From Turnera subulata (lineage: Eukaryota > Streptophyta > Magnoliopsida > Malpighiales > Passifloraceae), in the NCBI GenBank assembly GCA_028386065.3, contig JAKUCV010007482.1, positions 435,466-499,465 on the forward strand: a DNA stretch of 64,000 nt. Reading direction: 5' to 3'. The notes beneath the pieces are model-generated. The model made no database searches. It saw nothing but the letters and a program-made list of their open reading frames with translations, and was not told where the DNA came from. This document shows, piece after piece, positions 22,035 to 34,168 of this stretch; the first letter of the stretch is position 1; every line of letters begins with the position of its first letter. A program made the translations under genes and the position numbers.

Positions 22035-25020
22035 ATGAGCAAGGGCCCCGGACTCTTCTCCGACATCGGCAAGAAACCCAAAGGTAAACCTTACGCTCCC
22101 TCCCTCCACAAATTTCAACTTCCCGCGTCGTCTCCTCTGCCTTTCCTCTCAGTGTAAATGATCCGATCTCGAGCTTGTAACTGTTTTCCCGCTTGCTTGC
22201 CTTGTTACAGATCTGTTGACCAAGGACTACATCGCCGATCAGAAATTTACCGTCTCTACTTTCGCCGGGCCTGGAGTGGTACGTACGTAAAATCTCACTT
22301 GCTTCTTGCTTTCCTTTTTTTATTTTTCCTTATTTAGGAATGGTCTATCGGTTTGTTTAAAACTGTAAATGTGTGGTCTCGTGACTGATATATACTTTTT
22401 CTTTCTTTTTTACGGCTTGATGGCTTGTGGTTTAAAATGTTTAATCCTAAGGTTGCAGTAAAATTTTGATGTTTGAGAGTAATGACCTTGCTTGATCGGA
22501 TCTGTTACTTGTTTTATTCTTGTTCTCTGTGTTTTGCGGTGTGAAATTGGGGGTTTTGGAGTGCTAGGTATGTATCTTCGACATTGTGCTGCTGTCCAGC
22601 GACTAGTTGTGGGAAGTGGCTTCACGTGGGATTGGTTGTCCATTTCGATTCTATTGCTAAAGTTAGATAGCATTTTTAAAACTAGAATGAAATGGAACGG
22701 AGAAGAGAAGCAATTCTTACTAATTTTTTTCTCAACATTTAGAATATTTTTGTTCCTCATTTGATATGAACTCTGGCTTAGTAAGGCTTAAGGAACACTG
22801 TAGCCCCACATGGAAAAATAATCGTAATTTTCATCTGGGAACTAGTGAAAAAGGTGATGGGGCTCTATGCATGCTGACATTGCTAGTGCCAAAGTCCTAA
22901 AAGGTTTTCAAGAGAGTTGCTGCAACCTGCCTTTGCGCCTTGAAACTGATGCATGCACCCTGGTTCTTCACCTCTTTATGGACTAAGATGAATAAATGTA
23001 AACATATAGATGCATAATTATAGGTATCAAGGAAATGCCATAGGTCAATTTTGACAATTCTTTCTATGTGAAAATGGATATAAAAGAAAATTTGAGATGA
23101 TTATTGGGCAATTATGCCTGATTGTCATTGTTCAGTTTGGTCTTTGAAATGAAATGTTGAGCCCAGGTCTTGTCATAAATTTTATTATCCCTCTGATTAG
23201 TAAAGGGTTCTTTTCTGTTGAACATAGTACGCTCATTATTTTGAAACATTATAGACGATATTGGTGATGTAGAAACTGGGACTGTGTAAATAAAAGTTTG
23301 TCGGCTTTCGTTGGAGATAGTGAAGCTATTCTGGTACTTTGTTTTATAAAACGGAAACTGGCTTCTGCCTTTTGGCTCCTCTATTTGGTATGAACTTTCT
23401 AGTACTTGGAGCGAAGAGCATTAAAACTTATAATATTTCTAGTTGCATTCCTGGTATTGAAAGTAACTTTACGGTATAACTGGAAAGTTGGTTATTTCAT
23501 AGTTAGGACTCAATGGTGACCAATTACAAGCTGTTTTTTGTCTAGCATATGAGATCTTATTTTTGCCTTATTGTATTTGTGGTTTTTGAATTTTTGTGGG
23601 TCAAGTAGCTGTTTGCATGTCACTTAAATTAATGGTTTCAAACTACGGCCGCTTTACAACATTGATTTTTGTTTATGGAATTGTATAATGATTTTTCAGC
23701 GCGTCATTCCCCCGTAACAAAATCCTCTTCCTATTTTAGTTCCAATCCTTACATTGTTCGAAGACATGTGTTCTCTTATGTTTGATTCCAACTGCTTGCT
23801 TTGATAACAATAGAACCTGAAAGTTTTTCTATTTCTGTGATTACTGTTTCTATTCTTCAGGCTCTCACATCAACAGCCGTGAAAAATGGGGGACTCTCAA
23901 CTGGGGATGTCGCTGCACTCTACAAATACAGGAATGCTACATTTGACGTCAAAGTTGACACAGAATCTAATGTAGGTTGCTCTTTCCTTCGTTTATAATG
24001 CTAGACCAGAAAATTCCTTTCGGTCATCTTCTGATGCTGCGACCTTTTATTTACAGATCTCAACAACAGTCACGTTTACTGAGATTCTTCCATCAACAAA
24101 GACAATTTCTACTTTCAAATTGCCTGACTTCAACTCTGGGAAGGTAAGAGGCTTGTTTTCTATTGAACTAGAACTCTTTGTAAAGTAAATACTTGAACAG
24201 ATAATGTGAAATCAATTAAGGATTGTTTTTCCTTTAATGATGGAGATGATAATGTAAAAAAGTAGGCCTTAAATTGCTTGCAAGGATTTCTGTGGTAGAG
24301 ACAGGTCAGGAGTTGGAAACTAGAATGCTTGATTGACTTTGCTTATAGTTGCTGATTTGCCTTTTGTTTTGCAGTTAGAGGTTCAATACTTCCATGACCA
24401 CGCCACCATCACTGCAGCTGCTGCTTTGAAACAATCCCCAGTACTTGATGTTTCGGCAACCTTTGGTACCCCAACAATTGCTTTTGGTGCAGAGGCAGGC
24501 TTTGAAACCAAATCTGGCAGTTTTACAAAGTACACCGCTGGAGTTAGTGTGACGAAACCAGAATTTTCTGCTTCTATTATTTTGTAAGCCTTCGCACCTG
24601 TTGACATGTCATTTCTTGCCTGTGTTTCTGAAAGTAAACAAGAGTGGTGGTAGTTAGTTTTTTTGTGTTTATAATTGGCTTTCTGTCTCTCTCTCTATCT
24701 CTCACACTGACAGAGGTGATAAGGGCGACACCATTAGGGCATCATATTTGCATCATCTGGATCAGTTAAAGAAGACTGCTGTTGTGGGAGAGATCATCAG
24801 AAAGTTGTCGTCGAATGAAAATACCGTTACAGTTGGTGGGCTGTTCGCAGTTGATGACCTGACAGTGGTGAAAGCAAAGCTGAACAACTACGGGAAACTT
24901 GGGGCAGTATTGCAGCATGAGGTGATACCGAAATCATTGCTGACTATATCTGGTGAGATTGACACCAAAGCCTTGGAGAAAAATCCCAGGTTTGGGCTAG
25001 CAATAGCTCTCAAGCCTTAG
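22035..25020 (+). CDS. VDAC: Mitochondrial outer-membrane porin VDAC
   Basis: Voltage-dependent anion channel: a 19-strand beta barrel passing metabolites such as ATP and ADP across the mitochondrial outer membrane. Six exons, all with GT-AG borders: 22035-22083, 22211-22278, 23861-23971, 24057-24143, 24375-24583, 24714-25020. They sum to 276 codons plus stop, exactly the usual plant VDAC length. The start MSKGPGLFSDIGKKPKDLL is the conserved N-terminal helix segment. Later motifs include GLSTGDVAALYKYRN, FGAEAGFETKSG and LNNYGKLGAVLQHE, and the end PRFGLAIALKP is the beta-signal region. Intron 2 (22279-23860) is long. The ATG sits in CACCATGAG. No disruption is seen. Confidence 0.95.
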
Positions 25021-26231
25021 TGGCTGGCCGCCATTTGTTAAATTGTTTGAATACGGTACTCATTTAATTTTTTTGGCTGGAGACACTTGAAAGGGAGTGT
25101 CAATAAGTAGTTCCACAGATACCATGTTTCTAGGACTTGTGATGGCTGTGGCTGAAGTAATTCATTTGGGGCCTAGATTTGATCGTGGTCTTTACATCTT
25201 TTTGCCTATTCACAGCTTTACTCTGTAGGCTTTGTAATCTTTTCTCTTTTTTTTTTTTTTTGCATATTCCACTTTCCTTCTCAGGAGAGCTATAATTTTG
25301 ATTGGGAGATTTGTTAAATGTCTTTAATTATGATGATGGATTTATCGGCTTGCTTTTTTGTTGCATCTCCACTGTTGTTCAAGCTCCCATTGTTATGAAT
25401 CACCCGAATTAAAAAAGAAAAGGCCACGTCGCTGTAGAGGTGACATTTCGTGCAATATACTCTCTCGGTAGAAAAAATTGCCCAATGTTTGTCCTAGTCG
25501 TGACTAGTCTAGCAAAAGTTTCTACTTATCTACTATATGTGGAGCGCGAGCTTGGAGGCGTCTTGACGGCGGGTACCCACCCTATTGCCTCCTCCGTATT
25601 CTTGAACAGCACGTCTTTTTCGGCTTCAAAGCAAACATTCTATCGAATTTGCTGCAATGATAAAATATTCTGACAAATATCAGAACGAAGCAAAATACTT
25701 GCGGGCATCAACTATGAGGTGGCCAAACGTTCACCATTCAGAACTACGTGGTGTTCGAAGTCTTAAAAAATTGGTGGTCTTCTGCATCATTTATTTATAA
25801 GTTATAATTGACATGCGTAGGAATTTAGCGAACGCGCAGTTATCCTGTGATTTATTGAGAACCAACAGTGGCTAGATCGGTAACGCTCTAAAATTAAACG
25901 CGCCATTCAGCTGCTGAAGATGGCATTGACCTCTCTGATTTTATTTTTTTTTTTATTAAAAACCTAATTTTATCAGAACCTCTGTAGTTCAACGGCATCT
26001 GACCTGGATTTATACCAGGAGGTCCAAGGTTCAAGCCTGGACCTAGGGTGGTTTAGCAAATATGCAAGCGTACTGTGGTAGCATCCGGTCAAGTTAGAAA
26101 TGCTTATTTCATTTCAGTCTTACCACTTCAGAATAACAATATGTTTTGGGTCATGGCCAATAGCAACTTGTTTTCTGAATCTAGAACCTTTTCCTATCAT
26201 CATTCTACGGAACTAGTGAGAAAAATCTCGC
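25021..26231. other. VDAC-CAP-G2 intergenic region
   Basis: The two genes converge here. It holds the VDAC 3' UTR with a T-rich run near 25248, a tRNA-like segment at 25980-26052, and otherwise no coding region I can support. Confidence 0.5.
25980..26052 (+). repeat. tRNA-like segment (SINE head or tRNA relic)
   Basis: It has an A-box-like TAGTTCAACGG, an anticodon-arm-like stem CCTGG..CCAGG with a 7-nt loop, and a B box GGTTCAAGCC. The D arm is shortened and acceptor pairing is poor, so it is not a functional tRNA. No tail or target duplication was found. Confidence 0.45.
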
Positions 26232-29200
26232 TTATTCTTCACTTACAGTAAATCTGCCAGTTTCATAGACATGAAACAACCAAACTGGTTCAAGCAAAGA
26301 CCTGGCACTGTTTAATTTCTGCCTGGCATCTTCGTCACTCTCTTCATCCATTTCTCTCTCAAGCTGAGGATAAATGTCGGGTAGAGAACATAACATCATT
26401 TCTAGTTTATTCCATTCTCTGTCTTCTCCAACTAACTTCACGCAAACGAAGTGTAGGAGTCCAAACACCAAACCAAAATCCTTCCTTTCTAGGCCAACAA
26501 CTGAGCCAGCCAACAAAACGACCCCAACCGCATCCTTTATGTTAGGATTCCCTTTCAGCAATGAAATCATCATGTCCATAGATTTCTTAAACACAGGGAA
26601 TTCCCCTGGTTCAGGAGCTCCACCATCCTCTTCTGGGCCGACTTCCTTTGCTTCATAGAGCTCACTCTTGGCCAATATTAAGGGCCATGATGGAAGATGG
26701 TGCTTAATATGATTTAGTGCAGTTAAATATGTTTCTTCTGCTTGAGACTGATTGAATAAACACCCAAATCCTAATGCAAGAACCAAATCAGGCAGCCACG
26801 ATTTAGCTGCTGAAAATAACTGCGCTGCACAGCTAGATCCCAAGTTCAGCTCGATCAAAATAATTAGATCCAGCATATTATTGACAAGATCGAATGCTTC
26901 TAGTCGAGGTGATGAAGATTCAGTGGCATTCCTAAGGATGAGATTGAGTAGCTTGGCTGCATAGCTGAAGGAGCTCTTCAAATATGGAACAATTTCTTGC
27001 AACTTATTTTCCCTAAACTTCACTTTCTCATGCAGTTGTTGCCCTAAAGCAAGGATGACGTGTTTCACATATGCTGATGTGAAGTTTAAGCATCGAGTGT
27101 GTATGTTGGAAAGGAATCCCATCGTCACAGAATCCACAATAAATTTGAGAACGGCTGTAAACATCCTCACCTTATTTGACATCCCATTCCCATGGGCATA
27201 TAAACCTGCAACAATGTTTACTGGCACTTAGCTATGAGAATGAGAAAAACTTTAAAGCAATATAGGGCATCATGGGGTCTTATCGACAAAACACCAGTTA
27301 GTTAAGAAACTAGTTTTTTTATTTTTTGGTTGAAGTTAAGACACTAGTTTTGTTATTTTTCTTAAGCAACCAGTACTGCAACTAGCCAATGAGCAATCTC
27401 AGGTGCTTATTCTGCATTGTGGTACCTTCATGGTTACTTACCATTACCACTTGAGGTAGAGACTTTACTTTGAGATCTAACATCATTTTCACCAGGAGCC
27501 CTCTTGTTATCTTGCATAGCATCTGAAGGTAAATTTCCAGGCACTTCACTGTTGTCTGCATTGAGCAGCTTATCAACACAGTTCAGAAGGTGATCTGTTG
27601 CCTGGACTAATGGAATTTGCTGAAGAGGGAAACCAAAGAATAAGTAATCTGAGTCCATCAGCTAAAGATATTTCATTAGAACCAAAACCAGAAGCCAAAA
27701 TTAAAGAACTGAAATAAAATATTTGTAATGAGACAGCATGATTTAGATTGATAACCATTGTAATAAGATAGATAACATATAAATCATGTCTATGATCCGT
27801 CTGATTTAAATGGCTGCCAAAATGTAAAGAAGATAGCTAATGAACTAGGGAACGGATGGTTGCCACAGAATTTTGGTGTTATTGATGATAAATGGCCACA
27901 ACCCAACTTTGGTTCCATTAACATAGGGCTAATAAAGAGAGAGCTAAAGAAGTACTCCTCTTCTTTCAAACAAGAAACTACTCTCAGGAGTTAAACCTGC
28001 ATACTTGTTGTGGCATATTTATCAATGCCGTGCAAGATATTAAGAGCTTGAGGGCTTTGCTATCTACTGATCAATCACGATGCACAAACTTCAAGCAAAT
28101 TGGCACAGAGTTCCGTTTTCACTAACTTTAGCTTAAGACTATTCTTACATGGGCTAATTCGTTGGGACATCAGTATCCTCATATGCAGTGCCATAAGAAT
28201 TCATACAAAGAGTTTATTAGACAAAATGGAAACTTTATGTAAGACTTTGGTATTATTTGTGAAGCTTAAAGAAGAAAGTTTTTCAGAGTAACAGATCCCA
28301 GCACTAATTGCATCATAACAATTATGGGCTTGAAGGAAAATCCTGATAAGTAAATAATGCTTACCTCTGATATTGGCGTTGAAGAATCAGGCCCACTATC
28401 TTGTTTGGTACCGCTGTTGCTTGCACAACCTGTGCTTATATTTTGAAGGGTCATACGAAAGGCTAGAGCTGTATACGCCAGTACAGGATACGCCTCCATA
28501 TATTCACAGGTGACACAGTGGACAATGCTGACCTCTGAAATGACTGCTAAAGCATGAAATAAAAATTCTAGAGTTTGAGACTCTAGTATAGCTCTCCAGG
28601 ATTCCTCAGAAGCAATCAAGTCTTTAACTTGCCAGGCTATTCCTACGGCAGTTGAATAATCCTCTTTGAAATTCAAAGCCTTTTTTCCACTTTGATGTCT
28701 CCATTTAGATGAACTTCTGACAGAGGACTTGCATTTTTTCCTTTTTCCTGGAGAAACTCTTTGCAGTGGTAATTCTGTCCCAAATTTAATGTGGCAACGA
28801 TATACAGCTTTTTGCAAAATATCCATCAGAGCCTCAAACATATCATCAAAACCACCACAAGACTGCAAGAGTTTATGGGCAGACCTCACCTCAGCTTGCT
28901 TATCCATATCCTCAGATAGTTGACCACAATTAGTGACTATGTGCATGCATTGTTTGGCAAGTTGAGTCATATCATCTGGACAGACAGCTGAAAAAATGTT
29001 GAGTACAGATGATTGAGCACCTCCAGTAGATGCAGCAGCAAGCAAGGACTTCACTTTGCCACCAGCAAACATCTCTTTGAGGGAAGTTTTGTAACATGGC
29101 TCCCTCACAAGATTGTTGCAAAGGCATGAAGCAGCCTCAAGTAAACCCTCAATCTGTTCGGCAACTAGCTTATCATGTGACACAACCAAACTGATTATTA

Positions 29201-31206
29201 CTCTGACAAGCTCCATGAGAGACTTGAGAGATGCACCTTCTGAAACAGCAAACTCACAAAATCTAGAACCAGCCTTGGGAGATCTTTTGATAAGAGTAAC
29301 ACAACGCCTGCATGCCTCTTCAATGCTTACTTTTGAGGGGAAATATGATGGCATAAGCAGTGTTGTTATCTTCTGGGCAACCTGAGGTTGATCGTTAGCA
29401 AGAGTCGATAACAATGCATCCAGGCCAACTACCTGAAAAATAATCCAGCAAGAACCATATCAAGAATGTAACCAACTGAAAAATCTGGAGAAAAGAATTT
29501 GCTGCTGACAACAAAAGTTGGAACGTTTAGAGTTATCAATACCTTGTTAAATTGAAATGTTGGAATATCTCTTATAAGGAGGAGGAGATCCACAGTGGCA
29601 CGACGAACGGAGAGAACATTATCCAGCATCAGATGGGCAAATCTCGGTAGAAGAACCTTAAGAATTTCATGTGACTGTGGATTTCCAATTAAATAAATGA
29701 TGCCATTCAGCGTGGCAAGTCGAACCTCGTTCCATATATCATGCGACATGTCATCAAAAATTTTGGTGAGCGTCTTTGTTATGGTTGATGAAGGGATAAT
29801 TTCCCAAAACAAATGCAGGACACGGCAACAACCTTCAACTGCAACAACTCTCAAGTCTGGGCAATCATCGACAAGCAATCTCTCCAACAAGAAGAACTGC
29901 TTATCAAGCAGTGTATCTTTGACTTCTTTTGTCGCATCGGGATCCTCAAGAGGGAAGAGATCTAAAAGCAAATGCAACGCATTAAGACGAACCTCCGAAT
30001 TCCCAACCTGCCCAAAAGAAGATTATCACAAACCTGCAATCTAAAATGTCAACCTAGTAGAGCAAGCAGAAACACAGTATACTGATTCACTAAACACACT
30101 GAATTTCAGAAATGGAGAACGCATACCTGAAGTGACCGGAATATCAGAGGTTCAGCAAGTCGGAAGAGCAACTTCTCGACCCCATCAGTAATCCTCTGAG
30201 CAACAAACCCTCCCAAAACCCTCCTAATAGAAGCGGCAAATGCCCCTGAACTCGCATGGATAGCACCATCGATCAAGCCCTGCAAGAACCCATCCTCAAA
30301 CTCCTCCTTCAGCTCCCCCTCCAGGTGCCTCCACCCGCGAAACAACACCTCCCCGTAGGCCTCCAATATGGACTTCCTCCCGAAAGCAATCTGCGATCGT
30401 ATCATTGCCAACCCTTCCTTCATAAGCTGCAAGCTCAGCCCGAACACAAACGCCAAGAACTTCCTCCCGTCCTCGGTTTTCAAGTAGAGAGGCGCAATCA
30501 CGCACCTCATGAGCAGCAATTTCAAGTCCTCGATGCTCTCGTCTTCGAAATCAAACAAACAGAAGGCCTCGCGGAGGGCATGAACCCTATGCACGTCCAC
30601 TTTCTTCTTCAGCGTGAGGGACCTGGAGAGCAGCCACGGGAGCAGCTGAGAAATCAACATCTCCTTCCCCGGAAACCCCTCCTTCCAGTAGTATTCGCAC
30701 AAGTTGGCGATCTCGGACAACAGGCTCGAAGCTGACTCCAGGAACACCAGATTATCGTGGAGTAACTGAACTGACGGCAACAAATCCGCGGGGGAGAAGG
30801 CGTTCTCCGGGTGCGAAGCGCAGAGGAAAGCCACGTGAGCGACGACGTGGAGTTTGTTGAGGATCCGCTGGTTGTCGGTGTCGAGATTGGGGGGGTTAGG
30901 GTTGTTGCTCCTGCGGGCGGACCGGCGGGGGCGTTTGGAGGGAGGGGAGCTGGACGGGGAGGCCGCGGCGGCGGATTCGAGTGGCGGATCATGGGGATGG
31001 AGGAGGTTGTGGATGGAGGTGGAAATGGAGTGGTGAAGGGCGAGAGGGAGGTCGGTGAAGAGGGAGCAAGGGGAGGAGGAGGAGGGGCGGAGGGAGTGGA
31101 TTAGGGATTTGAGAGTGGGCTTTGAGGATTTGAGGGTGAGGTCAGTGGCGATGGAAAGGAATTCCTCCGGTGAGGAAAGGAGGGAGGAGCGGAGTCTCCT
31201 CTCCAT
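26232..31206 (-). CDS. CAP-G2: Condensin II complex subunit CAP-G2 (NCAPG2)
   Basis: CAP-G2 is the HEAT-repeat subunit of condensin II, which compacts and organises chromosomes in the nucleus with SMC2, SMC4, CAP-D3 and CAP-H2. Five exons on the minus strand: 31206-30127, 30007-29543, 29432-28365, 27661-27442, 27205-26232. All have GT-AG borders and join in phase to give 1268 codons plus stop, close to plant CAP-G2 length. Exon 2 carries the most conserved HEAT block (LRVVAVEGCCRVLHLFWEI, WNEVRLATLNGIIYLIGNP). Exon 1 is GC-rich with a serine/proline-rich variable stretch (about residues 70-100). The final codons ACT GTA AGT GAA GAA TAA contain GTAAGT, so a further 3' exon is possible but not needed. 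Long inverted-repeat element MULE I begins 160 bp upstream of the ATG. Confidence 0.93.
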
Positions 31207-31237
31207 CTTGGTGATTCAATCTTGTGGAATGCAATGA

Positions 31238-31255
31238 GTGTGTGTGTGTGTGTGT
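31238..31255. repeat. (TG)n microsatellite
   Basis: A run of TG dinucleotides about 30 bp upstream of the CAP-G2 start codon, so probably in its 5' UTR or core promoter. Confidence 0.9.
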
Positions 31256-31365
31256 TTTTGAATTTAGGGGGGTGGGGAGGGAAAGTGCAAACGGTAAATC
31301 ACCAGATTTCCTTGAATTTCAATAACAAACGTCCTTTTCAATATTTTTTTTCCTATTTTACTATA

Positions 31366-31450
31366 GCTTCATTACAATTTACCCCCTGTACTTTCGGTCA
31401 AAATAGGATTACCCCCTGACAAAAAACAATCGGTATTTGACCCCCTAAAC
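31366..31450 (+). repeat. MULE I left terminal inverted repeat (outer part)
   Basis: It contains TTTACCCCCTGTACTTTC and TTGACCCCCTAAAC, both found inverted at 44486-44560. The TIR is interrupted by E5 at 31451 and resumes at 39574. Confidence 0.85.
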
Positions 31451-31852
31451 TGTAACAACCCGGGTAAAAATTTATACCGGACTGTAAAACGCTTTGTACA
31501 GTAATTTATCATGTAAACTATTCTTGGGTAGTTATTTAAAGTAAATTATGCATCGAATTTCCGAAATCCGAGCTTTATTTCACGCTCGGGACTTTCTTAC
31601 GGATTTTACGGATCAGTTTGGGGATCTTCGAGTTCGGATGGTACACAGTACAACCGCACAGAACTGCACCACATGCCTGCATGCCACGCATGCCATGCAT
31701 GCCATGCGTGTCATGCATGACATGCACAACATTCCCCTGCTCAAGCGTGAAATCCTGCTCGTGAACCTACCCGTGAAGACTTCCTGTGGTGCTCGTGAAG
31801 TTGTCCTGCCCGTGAAGCCGGTGGCCATGTCGTCTTGCACCCTTGCACCACA

Positions 31853-31863
31853 TCTATAAAAAC
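31853..31863 (+). promoter_or_regulatory. TATA box, E5 5' LTR
   Basis: TCTATAAAAAC lies 402 bp into the LTR and is conserved at the same place in the 3' LTR. CATGCATG (RY-type) motifs lie about 130-180 bp upstream. Confidence 0.7.
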
Positions 31864-33679
31864 CCAACTCCTCACCACACTCACCTCACTTCTCCTTCTC
31901 CTTCCCGCCTTCAAACAACCGAGACCACCTTCCACCACCGACCGCCACCACACGAGAACACCAAGCCGTCTACCACGCACCACCATCACCTCCTCACGCC
32001 GCCTGCCTCACCACTGCCGTTGCACCGCTCGCCAGTCGCCGCCAGTTCGCGTTCTCGTCGCCTGCACCGCCCGACTTTTTCCTTCCTTCCCTTCGCGTTG
32101 TCGCCCACTGCCGCCCTCCATCTGCTGCCGCCAGCCTCCACAGCCACGCCTTGCCGCGCACCACTCGTCACCCGCCCGACTAGCGTCTCGCCGTTCGCTC
32201 GTCCCTACGCCGCCCGCGTCCTTCTGCAGGTAACTACAAGGTTGAAGACGCGACCCATTTCAGTGGTCGGGTCGCGGGTCGGGTCGGGTTGACCCGACGG
32301 GTCCTCGGCCTGGCCCAAGGCCTGGCACTGTTACGGGTCTGCACTGTATACGGGCCGACTGTTCACAGGCCCAGTACTGTGCATGGGCTGAGCACTGTTC
32401 ACTTTGGTCTATTACTGTTCACGGGCCCAGCCCAGTAAAAAAAAGGAAAAAGGGAAAATAAATCTGGAATGAAGGAAAAGAAAAAAAATAATAATAATAA
32501 ATAATTATATTGGTATATTGGAATAATTTGGAAAAAGTATATATATTAAATGGAAAATAATTACTTTGGAATATATATGTATATGGTAAATAATAATAAT
32601 TTTGGAAAGTACGTACTCTAGGAAATAATACATGGAAAGGGTATTATCAAAGTAAATATGTACCGAAATAATAACCGGATATAATATTCCCGGCCTATGT
32701 AATTAAATGGTGAACTATGACGATAATGGGAATAACCTGGGGAAGTGTCGAGTAGGTCCAGTAAATATTTTTACGGCTTACAGAAATAGTCAAGCATCTG
32801 CATATCATCTTATATGTGCATAAATTGTTGTTTGGTATAGGAATTGATAACGAGTAGTACCCTGAGGAGCCTGAGCCGGAACGCTTCGAGGACTATCAGG
32901 AGTAGAAAATCGGCTAAGGTGAGGATAAGTAATTATTTATGTACTGCCGTAGTACTAAGTTGTTGTTTGTGTGTTATATGCCTGAATAATTCTTGTGGCT
33001 GTGAGTGGTTGTTGGAATTAAATTTAAATGATATTTGTCACCGTTGATGATGCTGAATTGATGCTACTGTTGATGTTATTGATAATGTTAGAAATGTTGG
33101 TACTAGTAGATTGTTTTTGTTGTTGTTGTTGACTGTGAATTGTGGAAGTAGAGTACCAAGGGTACCGAGTTAAATGAGTTTGTATTATCCAGATGAGCGG
33201 AGAGGCTGTGAGCCTGCTCGGGATAATGAGAGGGTGGAGGATAATAGAAATTAAGTAACTAGGAATAATAAAACTGGTCACACTTAGACATCTAGTAAAT
33301 CACAGTTAAATGTTGGAATAGCCAGATGGTAGTCTTTTTTTTTATGGTGCTGGGGGAGAGTGTGCTTGGGGTCTGCTCCCTGTCTGTACCAGTTTTTATT
33401 TTAGGCACTAGGGGAGAGTGTGCTTGGGGTCTGCTCCCTGTCTGTGCCAGTTTTACATGGAGGTACCAGGGCGGGGTCCACAGGCTAGCTAGCTTGACTA
33501 CCAGGCGACGGCCATCATTTAACTAGTGATAGGGGTCCTGATAATAACATTGGTATAGCGTGTCTAGAATCACCGGATGTGTTATTTAGGGTTCATGCGA
33601 ACCTTAGTTATTTGCTGTTGTTGTGACTTGGATTATTTACGACTGCTAGTATATGTATAATTGCTTATGAATTTTACCC

Positions 33680-33727
33680 GGTGAGCACTTCGGACTCACC
33701 CCTCACCTGCGCGACCTGATCGCGTAG
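33680..33727 (+). other. Conserved hairpin pair, E5 5' LTR
   Basis: GGTGAG pairs with CTCACC around a CTTCGG-containing loop. Then CTGCGCGA pairs with TCGCGTAG (8 bp with one G-U). Compared with E2 the inner G-C pair of hairpin 2 is swapped to C-G. Confidence 0.65.
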
Positions 33728-34054
33728 TTTGATTGTGCGTAGCTCAGGTACGTTCGAGGCAAGCTGTGGCGCACCCTCTGCCAGGCCCGGATCCATCCTG
33801 CGTTGCATCATGTTTATTCTGTTGTTTATTGTTGTGTTGTATTAAGACATCCGCTGCTTGCATTTTATAACTCTGTGGATTAATGCCTGTTGTAATAATG
33901 TTCTCGTACCGGGACAAGTACGGTAGATGTATTATATACTTTTAATGTATTAAATCTGTTGGTTGTGATATTTACCGTTGTGGTTATTGTAATAGTATGT
34001 GGTCCCACGTGTTTAGTGTGTTTAACGGTAAATACGGATCGGGGCGTTTCATTT

Positions 34055-34066
34055 TGGTAGCGGAGC
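34055..34066 (+). other. E5 primer-binding site
   Basis: TGGTAGCGGAGC, identical to the E1 site, starts 4 bp after the LTR end. Confidence 0.85.
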
Positions 34067-34168
34067 GGGCTGTAGGTCATTGGTTGTTGTTTGATTGTTT
34101 GTGCATATCCTGCTCTACATGTTATAAATGTGATACTCATGCATACATCTTCATATAGGTAGGACGAG

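Larger units (their letters stand above)
31451..34051 (+). repeat. E5 5' LTR, 2601 bp
   Basis: TGTAACAACC to GCGTTTCA. Contents: a CATGC-rich cluster (31672-31725), five CGTGAA motifs (about 31746-31815), TATA box, first-exon-like GC block with donor CTGCAG/GTAACT at 32229/32230, AT-rich intron-like DNA, acceptor GGTATAG/G, exon-like 32841-32918, donor AAG/GTGAGG, a two-copy internal repeat with GGGGAGAGTGTGCTTGGGG (33352 and 33411), and the paired hairpins at 33680-33727. It is 46 bp longer than the 3' LTR, mainly because that internal repeat is single there. Confidence 0.95.

Noticed and set aside
25430..25680. 77-codon ORF downstream of VDAC
   Set aside because: No similarity recognised, no promoter or poly(A) context, and length expected by chance.
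25980..26052. Functional tRNA gene
   Set aside because: The D arm is shortened, the acceptor stem does not pair, and the loop would read a stop codon.
30256..31104. Plus-strand ORFs opposite CAP-G2 exon 1
   Set aside because: They are shadows of a GC-rich coding exon whose minus-strand frame joins in phase with four more exons.
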